From the NCBI GenBank assembly GCA_965247125.1, contig CBDFGO010000001.1:558001-622000 (forward strand): a DNA stretch of 64,000 nucleotides. The letters are read 5' to 3'. The notes under the pieces were generated by a model, which was given only the letters and a program-made list of their open reading frames with translations, was not told the origin of the DNA and searched no databases. Made by a program: the position numbers and the translations under genes. The DNA is from CALBJU01 sp965247125 (GTDB lineage: Bacteria > Bacteroidota > Rhodothermia > Rhodothermales > UBA10348). Shown one piece after another: positions 51,261 to 60,630 of this stretch (positions are counted from its first letter, which is position 1; every line of letters starts with the position of its first letter).

Positions 51261-51670
51261 TTCAAGGAGATATTATCATCTCGGGTGTTTCATCGGGTAT
51301 TGCACTGGCCAGTACGGAGCCGCTAAGCTTTTGGGGTGGATACGATCAGACAACCGGAGAAATCATTGATCGTCGGCACCCCCTTTCTGGCGAGATTGGT
51401 GCGAGTCGTGTCCTGGTACTACCCTATACACGGGGTTCGAGTACCTCCACCGCGATTTTATTGGAGTCGGTCCGTGCAGGTGTTGCTCCAGCCGCTCTCC
51501 TCACCGATCGCGCGGATGTTTTCCTCGCTCTCGCATCGGTGGTCGCGGAAGAAATGTATGACGGGAGTTTCCCGATGGTTGCCCTTTCCCGGGAAGATTT
51601 TGAGTCAATCAAGACCGGCGACGTTATCTCGATCGAAGAGAGTGGTCTGGTACGGGTGACCATCTCCTGA
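51248..51670 (+). CDS. Aconitase X swivel (small) subunit
   Basis: A 140-aa swivel-domain protein (DUF126/AcnX small type) with LSFWGGYDQTTGEIIDRRHP near residues 26-45 and a later LPYTRGSSTSTAILL, which carries the Ser-rich substrate-binding loop. It completes the AcnX enzyme with the overlapping upstream gene. In some genomes the two are fused; here they are separate. No other hydroxyproline or mevalonate gene lies nearby. Confidence 0.88.
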   Translation: MERVIQGDIIISGVSSGIALASTEPLSFWGGYDQTTGEIIDRRHPLSGEIGASRVLVLPYTRGSSTSTAILLESVRAGVAPAALLTDRADVFLALASVVAEEMYDGSFPMVALSREDFESIKTGDVISIEESGLVRVTIS

Positions 51671-51683
51671 GCCCTCTTAAGAG

Positions 51684-52682
51684 CTACAACATCTTGAGAA
51701 GCGGGCGTAGCCCTGACGAGACGAAGTGCGTGCCGTCTGCGTAGATCCAGAAGCCTTCCACTCCCGGCAGGTGCTCCACCAGATCCTGGGCGGCTCCACG
51801 AGGCATGACAGATGTCGCCGTCGCCAGTCCATCGGCCGTCATGGTGTCGGGGGCGACTATCGTCGCGCTGGTAACATGGTCCACGAAATTCCCCGTTACA
51901 GGATCGATCAGGTGAGAGACCTTCACCCCATCAATGGTTCGGGTCTGTACGTACGTGCCCGATGTTGCGACAGCCTGGTTTTCTATTTCGATGGTCGCGA
52001 CCAGATCGCGCTCTTTTCCCGGATGCCTGATGCCGATTTTCCAGGGCTGCTCAGGAGTTGGCCTCCCCATGGCAAAAAGATCGCCCCCTGCGTCGATGAG
52101 GGCGGTGGTTACGCCACCAGACCGAAGCGCCAGAACTGCGGCATCTACGCCGTATCCTTTGGCAATGCCACCGAAGTCGACACCAATCCCATCACCTTTT
52201 AAGCGCACGGTGTCACCGCGAACTTCGAGACGGGTAAAATCTATACGATCTGTTGTTCTGGCTGTGCCCGGTACGAATCCATAGCGTCTCATGGCTGGTA
52301 GAACAGTCACATCGAGGGCGCCTTCGGTCAGGTTACCGATGGAAAGCGCAGAGCGCGATACGTCGAGTAATTCGGTTCCGACGTTCCACCGACCAGGGGT
52401 GTTATTCATCTTCATCAGCACACTGGTTTCATCGTGCACGGTCAGCCGTTCGCCTACCAGCCGAAGGCTGCTCAGTGCGCGCTCGGCCATCATCGATGTA
52501 AACTGCGATTTGGGGATGGAAACGCGGATTGACGTGCCCATCGCCCGAGACGATCGGTGGATCAGATCCCTTCCCAAACTGCTAGTGGCGAAGGCCCATG
52601 TTGGGATCGCCTGAACCAGCGCCAGGCCACCCAGGGCCCTGCCCGCGTCAAGAAAAAAACGTCGTCTGTCGATACTGGCCAT
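51684..52682 (-). CDS. apbE: FAD:protein FMN transferase (ApbE)
   Basis: About 332 aa from ATG 52682, starting MASIDRRRFF with a twin-arginine-like signal (DRRRFFLDAGRALGGLALV). The start at 52763 would lie far upstream of this signal, so 52682 was preferred. The ApbE motifs are present: DFGGIAKGYGVD, LIDAGGDLF, HLIDPVTG and TMTADGLATA. The enzyme transfers FMN to Thr/Ser of exported proteins such as NqrB/C or RnfG. It is convergent with the AcnX genes. Confidence 0.9.
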   Translation of the reverse strand: MASIDRRRFFLDAGRALGGLALVQAIPTWAFATSSLGRDLIHRSSRAMGTSIRVSIPKSQFTSMMAERALSSLRLVGERLTVHDETSVLMKMNNTPGRWNVGTELLDVSRSALSIGNLTEGALDVTVLPAMRRYGFVPGTARTTDRIDFTRLEVRGDTVRLKGDGIGVDFGGIAKGYGVDAAVLALRSGGVTTALIDAGGDLFAMGRPTPEQPWKIGIRHPGKERDLVATIEIENQAVATSGTYVQTRTIDGVKVSHLIDPVTGNFVDHVTSATIVAPDTMTADGLATATSVMPRGAAQDLVEHLPGVEGFWIYADGTHFVSSGLRPLLKML

Positions 52683-52838
52683 GGTCCTGCGTTCAGGGGT
52701 GGTATGCTTAGCGCGTGAGCGTTCCCCGGCAGAGTACGGCTCTGAAGAGTGGAGGGTCAACAAAGATGTAAACTATGAGGTGCCCCATCCGTCTCTGATT
52801 CGTACCATGCCGCTCCGTCCCACCTACCCTCATGTTCG

Positions 52839-55502
52839 ATGAAGCGTTACTGGCCACTCACGCTCGCTTTTTTGATGGCAGCTTGTTCTCCTCCAGATTC
52901 TGCGTTCCAAAGTCGGTTCGCGAACTCACCGGATAGAACATGGATCGGTCCCCAGTTTTACGCCAATCGCATGCTGGACTGGGAGTTGCGGGATGGACGA
53001 TTGCTCAGCACAGAAGGCAGAGCAGCCAAGCCGATGCGGACGGTTCATCTGTTGACGCATTATCTGAACAATGAACCCGGCGGACTGAATATGAGCGTCG
53101 TGACCGGGCCCCTAAATGTGCCTGACGCAAGGTCGGATAGCACCTGGACTGGCTTTTTAATCGGCGCGGGCGGCGGGGAGATCGATTATCGGATTTCCGC
53201 TCTGGTTCATCATTGGCCGGCTCCAGGAGGGGGCCTGTTTGTCGGCGTCGACGGAACGGGCAAGATTGTCGTACGGGACAATGAAAATGCCGATTCCCGA
53301 CGCGGGGCCCGATCAGATTTTACGAACGCGGATTGGCCGCTGGTGGTAAGCGACTCGACTGAAGGCGTAGTGGACAGTTTTTCAGGGTTTGGCATTCGTG
53401 TTATGGCGACGACCGCCGATGCAGGGTATTCGATGGTCGTTGAGACCTTCGATCCCACATCAGAAGATATCATTTCGCACGCGGTGTATACGAATCTCGA
53501 TGAGAGGTACTTCAGCGGAAATGTCGCGCTAGTGTCACACAGGAGCGCCTCGTCCAAAGGCGCGGGCTACTGGTATGAAAATTGGAAAATTGAGGGAACG
53601 AAGGTTCAAAAGGATGAATCACGAGCGTTCGGACCCGTTCTGGGCGTTCAGTACACGGTGAGCGAGGGAATCCTCAAGATGACAGCTCAGATGGGTCCGC
53701 TGGGGGATGCAGATTCCCGTGTGGCGGAGTTGCAGATTCAGGGCAATGGTATATGGACAACAAGATCCAGCGGGGAGCTGGACGAGAACGGGTATACCAT
53801 CGGATTCAGGATAGACGATTGGGCACCGCAGCCAGACACGCCCTTTCGAGTGAAGTATTCCCTCTGGGAGGGAGCCGTGCCGGTCATCCATTTTTATGAC
53901 GGCACAATTCATTCAAAAGTGGATGGCGATAATTTTGTGATGGCGGCCTTGAACTGCCAGCACATTTCTGGGGGTGACGGGAGTTGGACGCACAATCATT
54001 TCTGGTGGCCACACGCAGAGACCGCAGAGAAAGTAGCCTATTTCGAACCGGACATGGTTTTCTTTGCCGGAGACCAGATTTACGAAAGCGGCCTGGCTGG
54101 TATCGTTCGTCAACCGGCAGATACTGCGATTCTGGATTACCTCTACCACTGGAATCGTTTTCTGTGGGCCTTCGGAGATCTGACCCGCCACCGTCCGACG
54201 GTCACCATTCCCGATGATCACGATGTATATCATGGCAATGTGTGGGGGGCTGGTGGAAAAGCGGCCGTAGGTCCGTTCAGGCCCAGGTCGGATAATGGCG
54301 GCTACATTGAGCCCCCAGAATTTGTGAATGCAGTGCATCGCACCCAGACGTCTCACCTGCCCGATGCGTACGACTCCACCCCGGTTGAACAGGACATCTC
54401 AGTGTACTACACCAACATGGAATTCGGAGGCGTGTCATTTGGGATTGTCGCCGATCGACAGTTCAAGAGCGCACCCCGGACGCTCCTGCTCGATGCGGAT
54501 GTATGGAACGGCTGGCCTCGAAACCGTGACTGGGATGCAGCAAAAAGTGGCGATCACCCGGACGCAATCCTGCTGGGAGAAAGGCAGCTCACTTTTCTCG
54601 ACGACTGGGCACAAAATTGGGGATCGGATACCTGGATGAAGGTCCTGCTCTCCCAGACCCTCTTTGCCGATGTCGCTTCGATCCCCGAGGATGCGATGAA
54701 TGGATCGGTAATCCCCGGCCTTCCGATTCCACCACCGGGAGAAATAGTTACCGGGTACAAGAAGGCCATGGACATGGATTCCAACGGGTGGCCCCAAACA
54801 GGCAGAAACAAGGTCGTCGACGTGATGCGCAGGGCGAGAGCATTTCACGTCGCGGGGGATCAGCACCTCGGTAGTCTGGTGCGCTACGGCAAGGATGCTT
54901 TCGGCGACGCCGGATACGGCTTTGTAGTGCCTTCAATAGCCAATATCTGGCCACGAAGATGGTTTCCGCCGGAAGTCAGCCCAACCCGAGATCCTGCCAA
55001 GTCCTGGTACACCGGGGATCACCTTGATGGCTTCGGAAATCACATGACCGTTCTAGCCGTTGCAAATCCGGTCAATTCGGGCCGCGAACCCGCCGCGTTG
55101 TACGATCGCACACCCGGATACGGTATCATCAGAATGAATCGTGCGACTCGCGAAGTCTCCATGAGCGCGTGGCCGCGTTGGGTGGATCCTTGGGCGGACG
55201 GCGCGCGGCCGTTTGGCGACTGGCCGATCGAATTCAATCAGGAGGACGGAGACGGCCGCGCGCCGACCGCATTCCTGGCCAGGTTGGAGTACGAGCTGCA
55301 GGACGCGCCGGTAGTGGAAGTCACTGATCTAACAGACCAGATTCACGTCTACTCCTTCAGGCCTAACGGCAGCATGTATGAGCCCCCGGTGTATGACTCT
55401 TCCCACGATTATCGACTTACGTTGACGTATCCGGATGGGACAACCGATCGATACGAACTAGCGAGTGGCGAATATCCTTTAACCAATCCCATCAGACGAT
55501 GA
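52839..55502 (+). CDS. PhoD-like phosphodiesterase/phosphatase lipoprotein
   Basis: An 887-aa exported lipoprotein (lipobox MAAC, Cys16). The N-terminal half is beta-rich. The C-terminal half is a PhoD-like metallophosphatase with FFAGDQIYE, TIPDDHDVYHGNVWG, and HVAGDQHLGSLVRYG motifs that supply metal ligands. The long N-terminal part is probably a carbohydrate- or ligand-binding region. It overlaps the next phosphatase gene by four bases, suggesting an operon for phosphate ester breakdown. Confidence 0.87.
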   Translation: MKRYWPLTLAFLMAACSPPDSAFQSRFANSPDRTWIGPQFYANRMLDWELRDGRLLSTEGRAAKPMRTVHLLTHYLNNEPGGLNMSVVTGPLNVPDARSDSTWTGFLIGAGGGEIDYRISALVHHWPAPGGGLFVGVDGTGKIVVRDNENADSRRGARSDFTNADWPLVVSDSTEGVVDSFSGFGIRVMATTADAGYSMVVETFDPTSEDIISHAVYTNLDERYFSGNVALVSHRSASSKGAGYWYENWKIEGTKVQKDESRAFGPVLGVQYTVSEGILKMTAQMGPLGDADSRVAELQIQGNGIWTTRSSGELDENGYTIGFRIDDWAPQPDTPFRVKYSLWEGAVPVIHFYDGTIHSKVDGDNFVMAALNCQHISGGDGSWTHNHFWWPHAETAEKVAYFEPDMVFFAGDQIYESGLAGIVRQPADTAILDYLYHWNRFLWAFGDLTRHRPTVTIPDDHDVYHGNVWGAGGKAAVGPFRPRSDNGGYIEPPEFVNAVHRTQTSHLPDAYDSTPVEQDISVYYTNMEFGGVSFGIVADRQFKSAPRTLLLDADVWNGWPRNRDWDAAKSGDHPDAILLGERQLTFLDDWAQNWGSDTWMKVLLSQTLFADVASIPEDAMNGSVIPGLPIPPPGEIVTGYKKAMDMDSNGWPQTGRNKVVDVMRRARAFHVAGDQHLGSLVRYGKDAFGDAGYGFVVPSIANIWPRRWFPPEVSPTRDPAKSWYTGDHLDGFGNHMTVLAVANPVNSGREPAALYDRTPGYGIIRMNRATREVSMSAWPRWVDPWADGARPFGDWPIEFNQEDGDGRAPTAFLARLEYELQDAPVVEVTDLTDQIHVYSFRPNGSMYEPPVYDSSHDYRLTLTYPDGTTDRYELASGEYPLTNPIRR

Positions 55503-56563
55503 CGCGGGTTATCCCAGCCTTTCTTGCCCTGATCACACTTGTTTTGCCGAGTGCTGCTCAAGAAGTTGAAAACGTATTCCTGATCACCCTCGATGGACTT
55601 CGCTGGGAGGAATTATTCACGGGCGCCGACCCCTGGCTTCTCGACAATGAAGACTACACGAGCGGAATTGAGGAGCTCAGATCAACCTATTGGAGTGACG
55701 ATCCCGCAGAGAGACGCACCGCTCTGATGCCGTTTTTCTGGTCGACCATTGCCAGGCAGGGTAGCTTATACGGCAACCGACTCAAGGGAAGCCGGGTCAA
55801 CGTGACCAACCAACGGGTGTTTTCCTATCCCGGCTACAACGAGATATTGACGGGCTTTGCAGACAGCACAATCACCAGCAACGACAAGATTCCCAATCAC
55901 AACATCACGGTTCTGGAGTGGATCAATGATTTGCCGGATTTCGAAGGCAAAGTAGCCGCGTTTGGGTCCTGGGATGTCTTCCCGTTCATCGTCAACGAGG
56001 ATCGAAGTGGAATTCCCGTGAACGCGGGATTTGAGTCCGCCGAGGGTGACCTGAGCCACCGAGAACACTGGCTGAATGAGCTTCAGAGTCAGACTCCTTC
56101 TCCATGGTCAACGGTTCGCCTGGACGTGTTCACCCATAACTTTGCTCTCGAATACGTAAAACGGGAGCGCCCCCGACTGGTGTAGATCGCTTCTGGCGAA
56201 ACAGACGATTTCGCACACGATCGAGACTATGACCACTATTTGAATGCGGCCCACCGAACGGATGCCATGATCCGAGACCTCTGGGAGTGGGTCCAGGCCG
56301 ACGACCAGTACCGAGGTAAGACATCCTTCGTGCTTACAACCGATCACGGGAGAGGTGCCGAGGACAGGTGGATCGGCCACGGAAGAGATTGGGTCGGTTC
56401 AAGCAATATCTGAATCGCACTACTCGGACCCGGAATTGAAAGCGAAGGCGAAGTGAGCGGCGGTGACCCGCTGTTTCAGAATCAGGTGGCCTCTACGGTC
56501 GCGCATCTACTTGGTCTGACATACGAGAATCGTGTGCCCGTCGGGGAGAGCATTTTGAAATAG
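55499..56563 (+). pseudogene. Alkaline-phosphatase-superfamily gene with two nonsense codons
   Basis: One frame runs from ATG 55499 to TAG 56561-56563 (355 codons) with only two internal stops, TAG at 56183 and TGA at 56411. The first part has a signal peptide and the LITLDGLRWEELF nucleophile region. After the TAG the frame continues IASGETDDFAHD, then VLTTDHGRGAED, both metal-binding motifs. The TGA sits where Trp is expected (SSNI then IALLGPGI). Substitution of Tyr by TAG and Trp by TGA would explain both. Only the first 228 aa would be made. Confidence 0.85.
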
Positions 56564-56586
56564 CCCCTCGGTTCTGATTCCTTTGA

Positions 56587-57441
56587 CTAAAGCTCGTTCA
56601 GCGGTCTGGGGTTGGCGACCTCGATGCCCCGCTCTGCCTGCACTACATCGCACAATCCAATCGTGGGATCGTGTTCGAAGAACAAGTGCCACTTCTCTGT
56701 CAGGGCTGTCTCGAGGATGCGGCGCTTTTCCGTAATCGTCGTCATAGGCCATAAATCGTAGCTCATGTTCCAGGCAGGCATCAGATGAGCATGAGTTGGC
56801 ATCAGATCGGCCACGAAAAGAAGAGAGGCGCCCCGGTCATGGACCCGAACCAGCTGCATGGCCTTCGTGTGTCCATCGACCGGAATCAGCTCGACACCGG
56901 GAAACAGCTCTGACGTGCCATGGATCAGATTCAGTTGGCCCGACGAATCCAGGGGTTCAAGATTTTCCGCCAGGAAAGAGGCCTTCTCCCTAATATTGGA
57001 CTTATCGGCCCAGTCCCAGTGCTCCTTCTGCACATGAAAAGTGGCGTTTTCAAACGCAACCTGCGGTTTTCCATCTACCAGGCGAGTGCTGCCACCGCAA
57101 TGATCGAAGTGTAGATGGGTCAGGATGACATCGGTAATTTCGTTTCTGGAATACCCCAGTGCAGCAAGCGATCCATCCAAATTCACATCCGTGTCGTCGA
57201 CCGAATAGATGGCTCTGAACTTCTCGTTGTATTTGTCTCCGATACCGTTGTCGATCAGGATGAGTCGACCCTCTCCCTCAAGTAGCAGACACCGGGCGTG
57301 AAGGGGGATTCGATTGAGTTCATCAGCGCTGATTTTTCGTTCCCAGAGTGGCTTCGGAACGATTCCGAACATGGCTCCGCCGTCCAGTCCGAATCGCCCC
57401 GTCTCGATCGCATGCAGCGTATAGGATCCGATTTGAGCCAT
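56587..57441 (-). CDS. MBL-fold metallo-hydrolase
   Basis: About 284 aa from ATG 57441 (MAQIGSYTLH); an upstream extension to 57660 has no support and would overlap the divergent oxidase. The family signature HLHFDHCGG provides zinc ligands, followed by VDGHTKAMQLV and ADLMPTHAH. The HxHxDH motif and a late His define the fold. The substrate is unknown; lactonases and related enzymes share this layout. It is divergent from the oxidase gene. Confidence 0.88.
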   Translation of the reverse strand: MAQIGSYTLHAIETGRFGLDGGAMFGIVPKPLWERKISADELNRIPLHARCLLLEGEGRLILIDNGIGDKYNEKFRAIYSVDDTDVNLDGSLAALGYSRNEITDVILTHLHFDHCGGSTRLVDGKPQVAFENATFHVQKEHWDWADKSNIREKASFLAENLEPLDSSGQLNLIHGTSELFPGVELIPVDGHTKAMQLVRVHDRGASLLFVADLMPTHAHLMPAWNMSYDLWPMTTITEKRRILETALTEKWHLFFEHDPTIGLCDVVQAERGIEVANPRPLNEL

Positions 57442-57582
57442 AGAATGATCTGTTGGAAGGGAAAATGATTGCCAGGTGAAAGATAAACGCTTCTCTGGGT
57501 GGAAAAAGGTTGGTCTACACCCTAACCTCGAACTTTCCATGCACAATGACGCAGTGAGTCGAGGCGAAAAGCCCATTTTCAA

Positions 57583-60500
57583 ATGCCTGAATCCGACAGC
57601 GATACCATGATCGAGGCTGCTCCTGGGGATGAGGCTCGGATTGATGCCTGTCTCGAGCATCTGAGCGGCAGAATTCCCGGATCGCTACGCACAGACGTTT
57701 ATCAACGTCAGCTTTACAGTACGGATGCCAGTATTTATCAAGTTGAACCGCTCGCAGTCGTGGTGCCCGCGCATCGCGATGAACTACAGGCGGTTATGGA
57801 GGCTGCAACCGAGTTTGACGTACCGGTCGTAGCGCGAGCGGCGGGCAGCAGCCTCGCCGGGCAGGCAATCGGTCGAGCAATAATTGTTGATTTCACGCGT
57901 CACCTCGACAGGATTGTCTCCATCGAGGCTGAAGAACGTCGAGTCACGGTCGAACCGGGTGTGGTACTGGATCATCTCAACGCGGAATTGAGAACTCACG
58001 GGCTGCAATTCGGTCCCGATCCTGCCAGCAGTAACCGAGCTGCCATGGGTGGTATCGTCTCCAACAATTCAACCGGTAGCCATTCAATCTGCTATGGAAT
58101 GACCGCTGATCATGTTCAGAAGATGGACGTCCTATTGGCCGATGGGTCCAGGACGGTGTTCGGAGCCCTCTCCGAAGAGGAATTCGGACGAAAAGCAGAA
58201 ATGGATGGTCTGGAGGGAAGTATCTACGGCGGGATACAAGCCTTGCTGGGCGAACCCGATTCGAGGCGCATTATTCGAGAGCATACGCCCCGCCACTGGC
58301 GTCGCTGCGGCGGATACAATCTGGATCGTCTCGCACCGGACGGCCTGTCATTCAAGATGCCCGTGCCTTCAGGCCTCAATCTTGCGAAATTAATTTCCGG
58401 GGCCGAAGGTACGCTCGCGATTATCGAACAGGTGAGACTGGGCCTCGTCCCGATTCCTGCCCACACTGCGCTGGCCATCGTTCACTTCTCTGACATCGTG
58501 CGTGGTCTGGAGGCTGTGCAGATCATCATGGAAGCTGATCCCTCGGCCGTTGAACTCCTGGATCACCTGGGGATGTCCCTCTGCCGCGAATCGCCGATGT
58601 GGAGGAAAAAGCTGGAAGGTTTTGTCGAAGGCACGCCGGACTGTGTGCTGATTACCGAATTCCAGGGAGAGTCCGAAACAGAGCTGCGCTCGCGAATTGA
58701 TGCACTGGGTGTAATGCTGAAAAACCGTGGAGTGGATTTGGGAGCCATCGTTCCGATCTTTGACAAAGACGGGCAAGACGATGTCTGGTCCGTTCGGAAA
58801 ATGGGACTCGGTTTTCTGATGAGCGTGCGAGGCGATCAGAAGCCGATTCCGTTTATCGAAGATGCCGCCGTGCCGGTCGAGCATTTGGCCGAATATGTGA
58901 CCGGAGTCGAGGCCTTCTGCAAAGAGCGGGGGATAGATGTCGCTTATTACGCTCACGCCAGTGCGGGTTGTGTTCATATTCGACCCCTGATAAACACTAA
59001 AATTGCCCGTGAGATAGCTCACTTGCCGGAAATCGTATCATTTTCGATAGATAAATTGAAAGGGTTCGGGGGCGCCCTTTCGAGCGAACACGGCGACGGA
59101 CGATCACGCAGTGCCTTCAACAAAGCATTTTTCGGCCCCGATCTGTACGGATTGTATTCGCGGGTGAAAGGCCTTTTCGATCCTAAGTCTATTCTGAATC
59201 CGGGCATCATCACGGCTGCAAGGCCGATGACCGAAGATCTGAGATTTGGCGTGGAATACGAGACTATTGACCTGAGGACTAATCTCGATTTTTCCGACGA
59301 CCTGGGTTTCGCATCCGCCGTCGAGATGTGTAACGGAGCGGGTGTCTGTCGCAAACTGGGTAGTGGCACAATGTGCCCGTCGTTCATGGCGACAAGAGAG
59401 GAAGAGCACTCCACACGGGGTCGGGCGAATGCCCTGCGAAATGTGCTGAACGGCAGACTGGAGCTCCACTCGTTGACGGGTCGTCGCCTGTACGAGACCA
59501 TGGACCTCTGCCTCGGGTGCAAAGCGTGTGCATCTGAGTGTCCGTCGTCGGTCGACATGGCCAAAATCAAGATCGAGTTCCTTGATCGATATCACCGTGC
59601 AAATGGGACACCGCTTCGCGCTCGTTTTTTCGCCTCGGCCGCAAGGCACGCTCGTCGTTACAGTGGACGAATTGCGCCGCTGGTGAACAAGCTGGCAGCG
59701 AAGGAATCCGCTCGACTGATGGTTGAACGGGTGTTTGGTGTTTCCCGCAAACGGACTCTTCCTCCCTTCGCCCGTGAGCCGTTTGATAAATGGTTCAAAA
59801 AGCATCAAAAAAAGGCCGCCAACGGCCAAAAAGACGGTGTTGCACCTTCTGCTTCGCCCAGACCTCGCGTTGTCTTGTTCAACGATACGTTCAACACCTA
59901 CCACTATCCGGAGGTAGCAAGGGCAGCTACCGAAGTTCTCGAAGCCTTTGGTTTTGACGTAGTTCTGCCGGGTCATAAATGCTGCGGACGCCCCGCACTC
60001 TCCAAGGGACTCGTGAGCCTGGCCAGAAAATATGCTTCCGATACATTGGATCACCTGGTCGGATTTGCTCGAGAGGGACTCCCAATTATCGGCCTTGAAC
60101 CAAGCTGCATACTCTCATTCGACGATGAATATCATTCTCTGTTGCCGGGTGATCCACGGGTACCTCTGGTCGCAGAACGGGCAATCCTGTTTGACGATTT
60201 CGTCGCGAGTCTGGACCCCGCGACTCTACCGCCCATGTCAGGGTATGGGGAAGTACTGCTCCACGGTCACTGCCATCAGAAGGCCGCTGTCGGGACGGGC
60301 GGTACGCACCGTGCTCTCGAAGCTGTCGAGGGATGCTCCGTGAATGAGGTCGATGCTGGCTGCTGCGGGATGGCCGGCTCTTTCGGCTTTGAGAAAGAGC
60401 ACTACGATTTGTCGATGCAAATTGGCAAACTGCGACTGTTTCCAGCAATTCATGCCACCCCCCGACACGCAACAATCGTCGCACCTGGCGTGAGTTGTCG

Positions 60501-60630
60501 CCAACAGATTTCCCAGGGCACGGGACGGAAGGCCCTTCACACTGCCGAAGTACTGTTCAGATCCATTATCCGGGCCAGGCAGGATGCCGAGCGAGTCCAG
60601 AGACAAGAGTCAGCCCAGAGACAAGAATGA
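57583..60630 (+). CDS. FAD/Fe-S oxidoreductase (D-lactate dehydrogenase-like, YdiJ type)
   Basis: A 1015-aa fusion: an N-terminal FAD-binding domain (AGSSLAGQAIG, about residue 85) and a D-lactate dehydrogenase-type C-terminal flavin domain, then two cysteine clusters (CNGAGVCRK...MCPSF and CLGCKACASECPSS) and CCG domains (HKCCGRPALS, HGHCHQKA, DAGCCGMAGSFG). Such proteins oxidise 2-hydroxy acids and pass electrons to the respiratory chain. The stop overlaps the next gene (ATGA). Confidence 0.9.
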   Translation: MPESDSDTMIEAAPGDEARIDACLEHLSGRIPGSLRTDVYQRQLYSTDASIYQVEPLAVVVPAHRDELQAVMEAATEFDVPVVARAAGSSLAGQAIGRAIIVDFTRHLDRIVSIEAEERRVTVEPGVVLDHLNAELRTHGLQFGPDPASSNRAAMGGIVSNNSTGSHSICYGMTADHVQKMDVLLADGSRTVFGALSEEEFGRKAEMDGLEGSIYGGIQALLGEPDSRRIIREHTPRHWRRCGGYNLDRLAPDGLSFKMPVPSGLNLAKLISGAEGTLAIIEQVRLGLVPIPAHTALAIVHFSDIVRGLEAVQIIMEADPSAVELLDHLGMSLCRESPMWRKKLEGFVEGTPDCVLITEFQGESETELRSRIDALGVMLKNRGVDLGAIVPIFDKDGQDDVWSVRKMGLGFLMSVRGDQKPIPFIEDAAVPVEHLAEYVTGVEAFCKERGIDVAYYAHASAGCVHIRPLINTKIAREIAHLPEIVSFSIDKLKGFGGALSSEHGDGRSRSAFNKAFFGPDLYGLYSRVKGLFDPKSILNPGIITAARPMTEDLRFGVEYETIDLRTNLDFSDDLGFASAVEMCNGAGVCRKLGSGTMCPSFMATREEEHSTRGRANALRNVLNGRLELHSLTGRRLYETMDLCLGCKACASECPSSVDMAKIKIEFLDRYHRANGTPLRARFFASAARHARRYSGRIAPLVNKLAAKESARLMVERVFGVSRKRTLPPFAREPFDKWFKKHQKKAANGQKDGVAPSASPRPRVVLFNDTFNTYHYPEVARAATEVLEAFGFDVVLPGHKCCGRPALSKGLVSLARKYASDTLDHLVGFAREGLPIIGLEPSCILSFDDEYHSLLPGDPRVPLVAERAILFDDFVASLDPATLPPMSGYGEVLLHGHCHQKAAVGTGGTHRALEAVEGCSVNEVDAGCCGMAGSFGFEKEHYDLSMQIGKLRLFPAIHATPRHATIVAPGVSCRQQISQGTGRKALHTAEVLFRSIIRARQDAERVQRQESAQRQE

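Noticed and set aside
59104..60054. 316-codon minus-strand frame opposite the FAD/Fe-S oxidase.
   Set aside because: The oxidase motifs are unambiguous on the plus strand; the antisense frame looks random.
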